Assembly: GCA_029582165.1 (NCBI GenBank)
Contig: CM055870.1
Coordinates: 10,597,832 to 10,661,831, forward strand
Origin: Portulaca oleracea
Taxonomy: Eukaryota > Streptophyta > Magnoliopsida > Caryophyllales > Portulacaceae
DNA length: 64,000 nt
Reading direction: 5' to 3'
The notes beneath the pieces are model-generated. The model was not told the origin of the DNA and did no database searches. It saw nothing but the letters and a program-made list of their open reading frames with translations. Position 1 is the first letter of the stretch. Every line of letters begins with the position of its first letter. Of the stretch, positions 28,301-43,300 are shown in pieces. The position numbers were made by a program, and so were the translations under genes.

Positions 28301-31300
28301 TAGCATACTTGGTTATTGTACTCGTGGGCAAAAGAGTATATTTATGTGTGAAACAAACAAGGGAAGTTGGTGATTAATTATTAGTATATTGTAGGCTGAA
28401 AAAGTAAATTTGTGTGTAAATACAAACTATATGGAAAGTTGGTGATTAATTATGTTCGAGGATAAAAAAATAAATTTGTGTGTGAACACAAGCTAGCAAG
28501 CTGATAAGTTGGAAAATAATTTTTCATCCATCCCACTTTTATTGTACAGGGACAATTGAAAATTATTTGTCATAATCAGATTGTATTTTACCAAAAACGA
28601 AAAGGCAAAGAAAATGGAATCCATTATCGTTGTTATATTGTTGCATTTTTTGGACTAATCATCCAAACTTTAAAATATTACATCAATTTCGCACTATAAT
28701 GGAACGAAAAATGATATGAGTCTTGGGGCAATATGGAAAGACACGATTGATACTTACATTCACTTGTAAAGTTGGAAGTACTTTAATTGGACTTCTTATC
28801 CATACACCAATAGGTGTAACGGTTGTGGGATACAAGTGCAAAAACAAAACTAAAAAATAAGATTATAATATATGAACCACAACTAGTTTATCTTATCTAT
28901 ACACCATATTGCTTAAAGAAAGATTTGAGACAAAATTTATTGGTAAACCAAGTTTTAGACTCCTAAAGAGCCTTATTGTAGATTGCTTTACGAAGATGTT
29001 TGAAAGGAAAGGTATTGCCAAAATCAACTGTTGTCTTGATTTACAAGTTTAACATTTTGAGGATGAAGTTTGTGTGCATCAATCAAGTTATGTAGCAAAA
29101 GTGCCAAAGAGTTATAAATAGACTATGCACACTCGTAAGTACACCAATGGTGTTGAGGCCACTTGATCTGAAAACATACCCTATGCTTTTAAACCGCGAA
29201 AAGACGATGAGAAACTCTGCAGTCTTGAAGTACCCCATTTTAATCCTGAAGTATTGTCTACAAATGCTATTTGAGCATTGTTGTATCTTGCTAGTTATAC
29301 ATGATCTAACACGTTTCAATATCTTCAGGGTACAATTGATATTGGGTATGTTTTATCCTCATGGCGTCAAAATTGATTTGACTGTTATGTTGGTGTCGAT
29401 TATTTATTTAAACCCCATAACGATTGATTCATATTTGGTCAGTGTATGGCAAAATTAATGTTCAGTAGTCCATTCTAGCAAGAATTCGACAAATTTATTT
29501 ATCAATGCACTTTTGAATACAACAACTAAGAAGTTACTTATAAAATCTAATTACATCAACTTCAAAATCTTAATTGATGTTCTCATATAGGGGAGTTAAT
29601 ATGTATTTTATTCTTTTTCCTTTATCTGGAATATCATGACACTTTTAGCCTAGTGGTGGAACCTATCACTATTCGTCCATTGTTCTCACTAGAGGTTAGA
29701 TCATTCGTCACCTCGATGTGAAGAATGTTTGTTCATGGTGATCTCATAGAAGAGGTGTATATGACCCAAACCACTAACTTTGTTGATCCTGATTGTCCTT
29801 CCTATGTGTCCAAGCTCAATAAATCTTTGTATGGTCTTAAAGGCCTGATTCCATAAGTTCAACCAACTTTCTTCTTTCCTGGGGTTCATCTGCAGCCAGA
29901 TTGATACTTCCATGTTTATCTATCAACATTTGAGTGCTTGGATAAAAATGCCCTTCAACTTTCCAAAATGGACAAAAATGACACTAAGCTTCTAAACTGA
30001 TCATTAATGCCATTATAGTTTCCAATTTGATCAAAAATGCCCCTCAAAATTTTTTTAACCGGTAACATCCGGTTACCAACAGTCCTCCACTCTCTGTCCT
30101 CCTCCTAATACTCCCCCTCCCAAATTCCAGTCCATTCGCCATGGCCAAACCTAAGAACAACCTCCCCCTCATAATTCTGCCATTGTTGTCTCTCTTCCTC
30201 CTCTCCACTCTCCCTCCTCATTCCTCTCTCCTCCAATCCCCACCCTCACCCTCCTCTTACATTTGTAACACCCCGACACCCTTAATCACAAGATTAACAT
30301 TAAACACACACTAAGCCTGTGATTAGCGCAGCGGAACACCTAGGGTGGAGGCATTACCGCCGTCCCCACTCGGGACAAGGCAACAAACCCAAACACCAAA
30401 CAAGAACACAAAAGTCACAACCAAACTTTGAACATACACTTCATACTAAAACCCACCAAAACATAAATAATTCAACTTATACAACCATTAGGGAAATAAC
30501 TACATCCCATATTTCATGACCAAGGGGTCTTTTAACCATAAGGAAAGCACCGGAATCGGCCAAACTTCCATTCGAGACTACCTTACTTGGGTACACGCCT
30601 ACTTTTGCTTATCCTTGCCCTTAACCTGGGAGCTCGGATCGCCTAAAACAAAACATTAAAACAACGCAAAAGTGAGTGGGGAAACACTCAGTACACGAAC
30701 CTCCAACACGTCAAACCATTCGAAAACGGTTTTAGTGCCGGCATTAAACTCATTTAGAAAACGGGGAAAGGGATAAACAAGCATAAAATAACTTGAATTC
30801 ATCAATATAAAAGGTAAAGTATATGAAAGGTAAGATATGTACTAAACATAAGTATTTGGTCCCTTACGATCGATGCAATACATCTCACACACGCGTATGC
30901 CCAAACCGATCGAAGTTTGGAATGGGTATTGATCGACGATCGACATCGGCGGTCTGGACACTCTGATCAGGAGTATCATACATAAAAAGAGAGCTAGTAC
31001 CTAAAAGTAACTAGCACAAAGAATACATAAAATGGGACCCCTTTAAAAACGTAAAATAAACATTAAAGAACAACTTAACATAACCATGAAAACATTAAAC
31101 GATAAAAAGGAGCGAAAAGTTGGACAATTCGCGTACCTTGGGTAGTAGAAAAGTCTAGCGACGTGCCTCGAGCTTGGGACGGTTTGGGCGACTTGGAAAC
31201 TATAATAAGAGCATAAGAAAATTGAGAGTTTAAATAAAGTCCTTGCATTTACCAGCTAGGATGAAAGTATTTAAAACTTGATAACTTAAAAGGGATGAGA

Positions 31301-34300
31301 AAATAGAAATTTCAGTTTTTTGGTCAATCAAGGATTTGGTGATAACTTGAGCTCGGAAACTCAGATTTTTGCAAACGAGTACTTTTCAGAAAGGGAAAAA
31401 CACGCCCTACAACTTTTTCAACTGGCCCGAAGGCTAAAAATGAAAGGAAGGGCTCGGAAAAAGGCCCGGACAGAAGCAGAGCACTTGAAACTAATCATGC
31501 GGCTTGGAAATTTAGGCGAAACTTATGGCGAAATTTGATTAGGATCAAAGAAAGCTTATGATGTATAAAGTATCCTTAACAACCAGCTTAGATGAGCATA
31601 GAATTGGAGTCCTTGAAGGCTTAAGAAGAGAAGATATTCGATTAATGAAAACATGGAAGAAACGTTGTCAAGTGACGGAACTTAGAAAAGGACATGATTA
31701 TGAATTTTTGGAAAGCTTACGAACCGATGACCGGTGGATTGAAAACATAGAAGCGATGGTCCTTGGTTATCTAGACATCGAGGAGACCCATAAACTTGTT
31801 AGGAAGACAAAAGTACAACTTATCCAACAACAACACTTAAACAAACCTAAAACCTCATCACTTTACCCCATGGTTTGCTAGTATTTCCATAAACCTTTAG
31901 GAGGTGATTCCCAAACACTAACATAGCTTAAAACAACTTAGAAAACCTACCCAATCCATCTTAAAAATGGCACAAAGGTCGACCTCTCATTAGAGCCTCC
32001 TACGAGATCAAAGTGCCACCTTAAAGTTAAAATTAAGGAAATAAATACTGGGCAGAAACTTTGTTGACGGCCCTCGAACACAGCCTCATATCTCACTCTC
32101 CCGATATCGTATGGATGCAAGCCTTATGTTTCCGGAAAGCTTGGAGAACAACCTAAAACTTTTATGTTTATCACTTAAGCCCATAAAGTCTCCAAATGGA
32201 CGAAAACTTAGCAAGAAGATACTGACTCAGAACACGTATATAATTGCACCCTTTCACGGTTTTGCTCATATCTCGGGCTACACATACAGGATTCTCGAAA
32301 TTCCAAAGCCTAGAGTTAGATAATTACTTGGGCTATCATTTCCAGTAAAAATCTGGGTAAAACTCACATTTTACATCCTCTGTAAAAATCAGATACCTAG
32401 ACAGAAACTTTTTACGTCTTTGATTCTTACTTTGGTGCCTCCTTTTGGCCTCTAACTTATACTAATTCACAACCAAAGCCCAAATTAACTATTACTCATG
32501 GTTTTTCCAGATTTTAATACTTAGAGATTACTCAAAAGCTCGTGAAACTCACATGCAACCATAGATTACACATGCAACTATAATTAACACTTAAATTAGC
32601 CCTTACTCATCAAATTTACACTAAACTCATATCACCCAAGAGTAAAAGACTTGGTTAGCATAACAATCTCTTCAAAATAGTCCCTAAAACTCAAATTTCT
32701 TCATCAAGAACCTCATGCAAGCAAACTATTTCATTACCTATCAAGAAACAAGCAAGAAACACCTCAATCTTCACATGCATCAAACTCTAATTCAAACCCT
32801 AATTAACCAAACTTAACCACAACTTAAACTCATGCTTAGAAATCATAAAAGGGATGAAAAACTTCAAGAAAACACAATTTAGAAATGAAATTTCAGATTA
32901 GAGTATTGAGAATAGAGTTAGGGTTTGAGAATTATACCACTTGGAGAAGAACTTGGAGGAGAAAACACAAGAGAGGGGGAAGAAGGTGGCTCGGCCACCT
33001 CACAGTGATTCTTTGGTGATCTCACGTGTTTGGAGCAGAGGGACGGGGGCTTTGGTGGCGAAGAGAGGAGGAGGGAGGAGAGGGGAGTGTTGAGTAAATC
33101 TGATTTATGAAATGAAATTAAAGACCTTAGTCTCCTCCCCCTCTTATATAAATAACCCCTTAAATAAATAACTCTCTAGGGTTGAAAAATAACTTAGACA
33201 ATTAGTAATATAAACTAGCTAGGTAAAATAATTGGTATAGACTAAAATAAAATTAGTGAACAATAACTTGGTGAAATAATTTAGTATTAAATTAAATAAA
33301 ATTACTTGGGACTAAATTGGGTAAAATCAACTAGTATTAAACCACATAAAATAAATTGGTAGGACACATTAATAGAATAGGTTGGCCAAAAGATTACAAT
33401 TAGAAAGGTTGGATAATATTAATCGTAATTGAAACGGAAATTAAAATTAATATAACCTTCTTCGGTTACAAGCGTAAAATTGAGAACGATAAAATAATTT
33501 ATAAAACTTATCATAAGAGTATTCATAAACTTATAATAATAAGTATAACTTTAAATTCGAGATAACATAAAATCAACCCGTTTAACCATCGCCTTGCTCG
33601 AGACCTGTCGCGCATAAAAATAAATAATAATAATAACAGTAATAACCAATTAACCATATTAACGTAAAAGAAAGAAAAAATTTTAACCGCGTAATTTAGT
33701 TAATCACCGTGATTACGGCCTTAATTAATACGGGTTTAGGGTGGGTCGTTACAACACTCCTCCCCATCCCCTCCGCCCAGCAACTCCAATGGGAGCTCTC
33801 CAAAATCGCCTTCTGTAGAATTTGTTAATTTAACAACTATCCAATGTCTGCCAACATACAATCACTTGGTACCCCAACTACTATATATTAATATCCCAAA
33901 GAGCTTGCTACCAAATCCACCTATTTTATCGAACAAGGTTTTGATGATTATTTGTAGAATTAGGAGGGATCGCCTTCCTTCCTCTCCGTTTCTCATCATC
34001 CACTCCTAACTCCACCATATAAAACCCACCATTTCTTCTCTATTTCTCTCAAACCAAGCTCTCTTCCAAAACCCAGAACCCAACAATGGAGTTTTTCCAG
34101 AGATCGAAGGTGGTCCGCCTCCGCAGCCAACACAACAAGTTCCTGACCGCCTCCGAGGACGAAGAGTCCGTCAAGCAGACCTGGCACGACTCCTCCAAGG
34201 TGGCACGGTGGGCGGTGGAGCCTGTCGATGGCAAGCCCAACACCATCCGCCTCAAGAACTGCCAGACTTAAAAGTACCTCTCTGCCGCCGCCGACCCCTT

Positions 34301-37300
34301 CCTGCTAGGAATGATCGGCCAAAAAGTCCTCCAAGCGTCCCCTCGGACCCGATCCGACCCATCCGTCGAGTGGGAGCCCCTCAAGCAAGGCTCATGGGTT
34401 AGGCACCGTAGCCGCCGGGGAAACTTCCTCCGGGCGAACTCCGGGATCCCGCCATGGATGAACTTGGTGACCCATGATGTGCCATTGGAGCTGCTGGGCC
34501 GAGGGGATGGGGAGGAGTATAAGAGGAGGTGAGGGTGGGGATTGGAGGAGAGAGGAATGAGGAGGAAGAGTGGAGAGTGGAGAGTGGAGAGGAGGAAGAA
34601 AGACAACAATGGCGGAATTATGAGGGGGAGGTTGTTATTGGGTTTGGCCATGGCGGATGGACTGGAATTCGGGAGGGGAGGAGATTAGGAGGAGGACAGA
34701 GAGTGGAGGACTATTGGTAACTGACTGTTACCGGTTAAAAAAATTTTTGAGGGGTATTTTTGATCAAATTGGAAACTATAATGACATTAATGACCAATTT
34801 AGAAGTTTAGTGGCATTTTTGTCCATTTTGAAAAGTTGAAGGACATTTTTATCCAAGCACTCATCAACATTTAGGTATAACTTTAATTTTACTTCTATAT
34901 CTCGATGACATCATTTTCACTGGTAGCTCCTTTACTCTATTTTTCACATCATTCGTCTTCTCGCTACTCAATTTCCTATGAAGGACCTTGGTGATCTTAA
35001 TTACTTCCTTAGGGTTCAGGTCCTTCGTACTCCTGACACCCTATTTTAGACCCAAACCAAATACATCCATGAGCTTCTTCAACGCTTTAACCTTAAATCC
35101 TCCAAACCCATCAGCATTCCTTTACCAACTTGCTCATCGTTATCATTGATGGATGGAGAATTATGTTGTTAATGTATGTTATCTCTCAATTTATGCATGT
35201 TTTTCGTGCTACTCACCTTGTGGTTGTGCAACAAATTTATCGTTATTTATAAGGTACTACTAATCATGGATTGTTTCTTGTTAGGAAAGTGTCCTAAAAT
35301 CACCAAATCTCTTGATCCCACAATTATTTGTTTCCTAATTGTATTAGGGTATTATTTAGGTTTCCTTATTATGTTAGGTTTCCTAATTGTATTAGATTCT
35401 AAATCTAATTGGAGTGGGAGTCAAGTTAGGTTATAGGGAGTTTTCCCTATAAATAGGATACATGTTTCTCCACCAAAACACATTGGAAAACACAGAGAGC
35501 TAGAGAGAGAGAAAATATTGAGAGAGAAAGGGGTCTCACCAATATTTTCCCCAGTGTATCCTGAGAGATTGTGAGTTGAGTGATGAGAGATTGTTATTGT
35601 AATCTCCTTTGTGGATCGTATCACACCCTGTGATAGTGATCAGGTTGTACTCCTCCTTTCTCATAGTGGATTATTTTCGTCTGTCGTCAGTGGTTTTTCT
35701 CCGAGTTCTTCGGTTTCCCACGTAATTCTGGTGTTTGATTTTATCGCTTATTTTTTGCTCCTAAATTTTGTCGTAATATCCATCATCTCGTTTTCAATTC
35801 TATTATTCGCTTCCGCTGTTACCTTGCTACTCACTTTTCTCTAACAAGTGGTATCAGAGCAAGGTGGAGATGACTTCAATCATGAAGTGCGATATTCCAA
35901 AATTTGATGGAACAAGGAGTTTTACTATGTGAAGACTGCAGATGAAGGCGGTCCAGATTCAGCACGGGTTATGGGATGTGATTGAGTATCCCGACACGAA
36001 GACTGATGCGACGATGAGCGATGATGAATTCAAACAACTCCAGAAGGATATCAAGGGGAATCTGACTCCAAGGGAGTGGAAGAAGCTTGAAGATAAGACT
36101 CGGCAGGATTCATTGTGCTTGCGAGCACATTCAGAGAGAGGTGATGCATATCGAGAAACCTCGGGAGCTCTAGACCAAACTGGAAGAGTTGTACATGTCG
36201 AAGAGTCGTGCAAACAAGTACCGAATGAAGGAGAAATTCTACAGGCTGAAGATGTCCCAAGATACTTCTATTCAGGCACACCTTAGTGAATTTGATTCTA
36301 TTATTACTGAATTGGAATCAATGGATATAAAACACACTGATGAGGATAAGGCTTTTCATTTAATTCTGTCCCTACCTACATCACATAAACAATTTAAGGA
36401 AATCATGTTGTATGGGAATCGTGGTGACCTTAACCTTAGTGAAGTAAATGCTAGTTTACTGTCTAAGGAGAAACTTGATACCGATGGTGATGACCAGGGT
36501 GATGATGCTATGGTTGTAAGAGGTAGAAATATTGAACGTAAGGTAAACGAGTCTAGAGGGAGGTCTAAACACCGTTCAAAGTCTAGGAATCCTCACAAGA
36601 ATAAGAAGTGTAACTACTGTAGTAAGATGGGGCATATAGAGAGAGACTGTTGGGCAAAACAGAGAGACCGAGTGAGAGTAAGGATAATCACACCAAACCT
36701 GGTACCTCAAACTGCGTAGAGTCCGAGTCAGATGGTGATGGGTTTGTAGTTACGGATGATGCCTTGGCTACCACATCGAGTAGGATAGCTAGAGATGAGT
36801 GGGTTCTTGACACGGGGTTGTTCGGTCTCGTTCCGAGCCGAATTCTTCTCTTTTATAGGGTATTTTTGCTTGTCTTTAATAATTATTTTAGTAGTTTTAT
36901 TATGTTTTATTCTATTATTAGATTTTATAGCATTTTATTATTTTTGTTATTATTATTGTTAATATAAATAAAATATATACAAATTAAATAAAATAAAACC
37001 TAAATCTAATTCTTTCTAACCCTATTCCTAATCCAGCCCATTTCCCTCCTTCTATTTATTCCCATCGGCCCACAACTCTCTCCCCAGCCCATCACTAACC
37101 TAAGCCCAGCCGAACAAAACCCTAATACCCATAAACCCATATACCGCCCCGTTCCTTTTCCCTCTTATTCCCAGCTGAATATCACCCAAAACCCTAATAA
37201 TCTAATTCCCTCACTCCCCCATTTCTTTCTTGCCTTCATCCCTTTCCCCTTTCTCCCTCTCTGGTTCTCTTTCTCTCACTTTCGCCCATCAGTAGACCAA

Positions 37301-40300
37301 ACACACCACCACCATTTTCATTCTCAACTTCTTCTCTCATCTTCTCATATCCGAACTCAATCTCTCTTCTTCTCTTCATCTCAATTCTTCTCTTCTTCTC
37401 TTCTCTATTTCTCACGATAAATTGTATTCTCATTCACTCACTCTATTTCTCTTTTCTCTTAACAGATTCAGATTGAGAGAAGAGGAAGTGGAGCAAGTAC
37501 ACCGCAACAGAAGGAGCAAGCATCGGCGCATACACCATCTAACCACCAAATTCATCTGCTTCGTCCAAGTTTGAGGAGAATCGACGGCTCAAATTGAAGG
37601 GAAGAGCTCGCTTTCGACTATAAAAGAGGAGGAAAGGAGCCGATTGAAGCAGGCAAGGAGGTCTCGGCCTCATTTTAGGGTTAGAATTAGATTTTAGGTT
37701 TATCCATGTTTTAATGCTTTGAATTCTGTTTTTAATCTTATTTTCGTTTCCTTTCAATCGAAACTTTGGTTGTTCTTGAATGTTTGTGATTTTCGAATTG
37801 CCAGTGTAATTTTCTGGGTTTGAATTGTGTTTGGTTCTTGATTTGGTTTTGTTTAATTGTTTTGGGATGAATTTGTGATTGGTACTTTTGGTCTAAATGC
37901 TATGTTACTCATCGTTTTTCTTCCTCTGTTTTGTTTTGTCCTTCTTTCTGTCTCGGTTTGTAACAGTAGGGATTTAGGTCCCTCTGTTCTCCCTTTTCTT
38001 TCCTCTGTTTTCGGGTTACTGATAGTAGAAATGAATGTTTTCTTCTTTTCTTCTTTGTGTCGGTCAATTGACATCTAGTCAGTAGGGTTAGTAGTTTAGG
38101 GTTAAGGTTATGTTATCTTAAGTCAGATTAGGATTAGGATGGTCTTAGTGTTATTATCGTTAGTATTAGATTAATGTTGAGTGTTTTAAGTCAGTGTCGG
38201 TTTAGGGTTCTGTTTTGATTATTTTAGGTCATGATTTGTTTTGATTAAGTTAGGTCTTTAGTAGGGTTTTATTTATTAGGGTTCTTGATCTTTGTTAGAG
38301 TCAATGAGGTTTTATTAGATTAGCCACAAAATTCCAATCCAACTATTAGTGAGGAGGAGGGCTAAGGGTCACAAATTTCACTCTCAAGTGGGGATTTGGG
38401 GATTCTTAGTAATCCAATTCACGCTTTCTTATTTGTTCGGGAGAAAGTTTAAGGTGAAGGATTTAATTGAAGTTTAGATCATCAAAGGTATAATCTCTTG
38501 TTCCTAATTTCATTAATTAGTTGTAGTTTTATTGCATTCTTAATTTCATGCTTTTAATTGCTTTCATCTTTTATTGCTTTCTTAATTATTATCATGTCTA
38601 GGTTAGTTTATTACTTTACTTACATAATTTATTGCTTTCCGCATTGAGAAAAACCCCTTTACACAAACCGATTACCCTTAATCAAGCCTCACACCCATCC
38701 CTGAGACCGACAACCCTAACTTAAAACCACAAAAATTACAACCGAACAGGGGTGCACCTATCATATGTGTCCTCATAAGGACTGGTTCGAGTCTTATGAG
38801 AGTGTTGACACCGTGGTCGTAGTCATGGGTAACGACACAGCCTGCAAGGTTGCAGGAATCAGCAGCATCAAAATCAAGACTCATGATGACATCGTTAGAA
38901 CTCTCAAGGAGGTTCGTCATATCCCTAACATGACTCGAAATTTAATTTCTTTGGGTACTCTTGAAGCTAACGGCTGCAGGTACAAAGGAGAAGATGGTGT
39001 TTTGAAAGTGTGCAGGGGTTCCATGGTTCTTATGAAGGGAATCAGGAAGGGCGGTCCATACATCCTGTAGGGGTCTACAGTGACAGGATCTGCAGCGGCA
39101 GTCCTAAATCTTGATGAGTCCGACAACACAAAACTGTGACACATGAGACTAGGCCACATGGGCGAGAAGAGAATGTCAATGTTGAGCAAGAAGGGATATC
39201 TAGAAGGCGCAAAGATTGGCAAGTTGGAGTTTTGCGATCACTGTGTCTACGGGAAATAGAAGAGGGTTAGCTTTTCAAGGGCTAAACATACAACAGTAGG
39301 GATCCTTGATTATATTCATTCAGATCTTTGGGGTCCTGCTAGAGTGCCATCACTGGGTGGCAAGCGCTACATGTTGACATTCGTGGATGACTTCTCGAGG
39401 AAGACTTGGGTTTATTTCCTGTAGCACAAGAATGAGACATTCTCATATTTCAAGAAGTTCAAAGCTTTGGTGGAGAACCAGACAGGCAGGAAAATCAAGA
39501 AACTCAGGACTGACAATGGGTTGGAGTTTGTTGATTCTGAATTTACTGAATTCTGCGAGGAGCATGGGATTGCAAGACATCGAACCTAGGTGGGTAAGCC
39601 TCAGCAAAACGGGGTAGCCGAGAGAATCAACAGGACACTCCTGGAGAAAGCATGTTGCATGCTCTCGAATGCAGGGCTTTGGAAGAACAAATCGTTCTGG
39701 GCAGAGGTGATATCATCGCTCGCTACCCGAACAGATCACCTCATGCCTCTATCGAATACCAGATTCCAGAGGAAGTATGGACAGATAATCCAGTTAATAA
39801 TTCTAATTTGAGAATTTTTGGATGTCCTGTATATGTCCATGTGAATGATGGGAAGCTGTCTCCCATGGCTGTTAAATGCATGTTTCTAGGTTACGGGTCT
39901 GAGTCTAAGGGATATAGAATGTGGTGTCCTGATTTGAAGAAAGTTATTCAGTCTAGAGATGTAACCTTTAATGAAACTACTATGTTATCTGGAATAGAAT
40001 CTACCGGTACTTCTGATGATGCAGGAAATCAGGAGAAGGATGCAGGAAGAATGGTGTTCGAGGTGGAGCAAGCTCAAGGTGGAGCTGCTGGAACCTGCAA
40101 TCAGGAGCAAACTACTGATGATGCTCCTGAACCAACTCAGGTTGATGAGCCTGAGATTGAGACGAATGTTCCTTAGGTGGAGGAACAACCATGCATTGCT
40201 AGAGATCATCCCAGGAGGGAGATCAGGAGACCAACGTGATATACTGAAGAAGATGATGCTATGATTGCTTATGCGCTGAGTGTTGCAGAGGAGACTCCTG

Positions 40301-43300
40301 AAGGTGCTGAACCTTCTACCTATCAGGAGGCCATCTCTTGTCCGAATGCCTCAAACTGGATAGGAGCTATGCAAGAGGAGATGGAGAGTCTGCAGAAAAA
40401 TCATACATGGGAGCTATGTGAGTTGCCTAAAGGGCGACGAGCTCTTACTGCGAAGTGGGTGTACAAGAGAAAGGAAGGTATCCCTGGTGTAAAAGTGCAA
40501 GGTGGAAGGCCAGATTAGTGGTAAGGGGTTGCAACCAGAGAGAATGAATCGACTACAACGAAGTATTCTCGCCAGTCGTGAGGCATACGTCGATCCACAC
40601 CTTGCTAGCCTTTGTTGCTCTATTTGATTTGGAGTTGGAGCAACTTGATGTCAAGACAGCTTTCCTCCATGGCGAGTTGGAGGAGGAAATATATGAGGCA
40701 GCCAGAGGGTTTCATCATTCCTGGTAAGCAGGAAGATGTATGCAGATTGAGAAAGTCCTTGTATGGGCTTAAACAGGCACCCAGGCAGTGGTATAAAAGG
40801 TTTGATACCTTTATGGTAGGGAAAGGGTACACAAGAAGTCACTATGATAATTGTGTGTACTACAGGCAATTTGAAGAAAGGTCTTTCATTTATTTATTAT
40901 TGTATGTGGATGACATGTTGATTGCCTCCAGGGACATGTCACTAATAAAGAAGCTGAAATCTCAACTCAACCAGGGGTTTGAGATGAAAGACCTCGGAGC
41001 GGCGAAGAAGATTTTGGGTATGGAGATCCAAAGGGATAGAAAGGCAGGGAAGTTGTTCTGTCGGAAGAAATATCCGGAGAAGGTGTTGACAGATTTAACA
41101 TGAAAGTAGCGCTTTCAACTCCGCTAGCTGCACACTTCAAGTTGTCTGGTGAGAACTGTCCTAAATCTGATTTGGAGGTAAGGAGGATGTCTAATATTCC
41201 CTATGCTAGTGCAGTTCGTAGTTTGATGTATGCTATGGTGTGCACTAGACCTGACCTGTCCCATGCAGTTAGTGTGGTGAGTAGATATATGCAGAATCCA
41301 GGAAAGGAGCATTGGGAAGGGGCATTGGGAAGGGGTAAAGTGGATCCTTTGCTATGTGAAAGGCACTTTAGAGAAAGGCATCCTGTATGATAGAGGTAGT
41401 GCTGCAACGTTTGATGTTGAAGGTTATGTTGATGCTGATTATGGTGGAGACGTGGATATGAGACGCTCAATTTCAGGGTATGTGTTCATCATGTGTGGAG
41501 GAGCAATATCTTGGAAAGCTTCACTTCAATCTATAGCAGCCCTGTCTACTACAGAGGTTGAATATATTGTTGCAACGGAAGGAGTGAAGGAGGCCATCTA
41601 GTTGAGGGGATTGGTCATGGAGCTTGGAGTACCACAGGGCGAGACCGTGGTTTATTCAGACAGTCAGAGTGCTATACATCTGACAAAGAATGACACTTAT
41701 CATTCGAAGACCAAGCATATAAGCGTCATGTATCACTTCATCAGAGATACAGTTGCTGCGGGAGAGATCGTGGTGAAGAAGGTGCATACTTCTGAGAATC
41801 CGGCGGACATGTTAACCAAGCCTCTATCTATAGCTAAGTTCGAACATTGTTTGGACTTAGTTGGTGTTCTAAGCATGTGAGAGCCCTGCGGAGGGGCGTG
41901 TTGATGGCGACAGTCAGGATGTTTATCTGGACCAATGATTCGTTGATTTTAGTCCAAGGTGGAGTTTGTTAGGAAAGTGTCCTAAAATCACCAAATCTCC
42001 TGATCCCACAATTATTTGTTTCCTAATTGTATTAGGGTATTATTTAGGTTTCCTTATTATGTTAGGTTTCCTAATTGTATTAGATTCTAAATCTAATTGG
42101 AATGGGAGTCAAGTTAGGTTATAGGGAGTTTTCCCTATAAATATGATACATGTTTCTCCATCAAAACACATTGGAAAACACAGAGAGCTAGAGAGAGAGA
42201 AAATATTGAGAGAGAAAGGGGTCTCACCAATATTTTCCCCAGTGTATCCTGTGAGATTGTGAGTTGAGTGTTGAGAGATTGTTATTGTAATCTTCTTTGT
42301 GGATCGTATCACACCCTGTGATAGTGATCAAGTTGTACTCCTCCTTTCTCATAGTGGATTATTTTCTGGCTGTCGCCGTCCGTGGGTTTTTCTCCGAGTT
42401 CTTCGGTTTCCCACGTAATTCTGGTGTTTGATTTTATCGCTTATTTTTCTTTCCTAAATTTTGTCGTAATATCCGTCATCTCGTTTTTAATTCTATTATT
42501 CGCTTCCGCTGTTACCTTGCTACTCACTTTTCTCTAACATTTCTTAAGTGGATTGCCTCTCTTGATGTTGTTCTTGCATACTTTGATGTTGACTGGGCCA
42601 ACTGTCCAGATACTTGACGATCAACAACTGGTTGTACCATTTTTCTAGGTCCCAGTCTTGTCTCTTGGCGTTTAAAGAAACAACATATGGCGTCTAAATT
42701 TTCAACAAAAGTTGAATATCGTGCGATCGCAAACACTATCACAAAAACCTTGTGGTTACGATGTCTCTCAGTAGAACTGGGCATTCTTCCTCTTTAAACA
42801 TGTTACGATTCTCTGTGACAATATCTTCGCTACTTACATTGCCACTAATCCGATTCTTCATAATCACAATAAACACATCAAGGTTGTTTACCACTTTGTT
42901 CACGAACGAGTTTCCCATGGTGATTTAGTCATTCGGTACATTCCAACTCAGCTTTCAGCTAGCTGATATCTTTACTAAATCTGTTCCCGTTACGCTTCTT
43001 GAAATTCAATATGTCTGTGCATCCACCCCTACAGATTAAGGGGGGCATAATAGACTATTATAGAGTAATCTTGTATTATGGTAGAATATTCTAAGTCATA
43101 CTCTTATATAGATTTTCCAGAATACTCCTTGTATTTTCCACAGTCCACACTGATATATGTCCATATAAATATATGGACCCAGGGCCTCTAAATGGTGGAG
43201 TGTGAGAGTGCCCCACGCCATTTTCATTATTATCTTTGTACATGTATGTGACTGTGTGAGATATGATAATTTTCATATTTTGTAGGCAACCTACATGTAA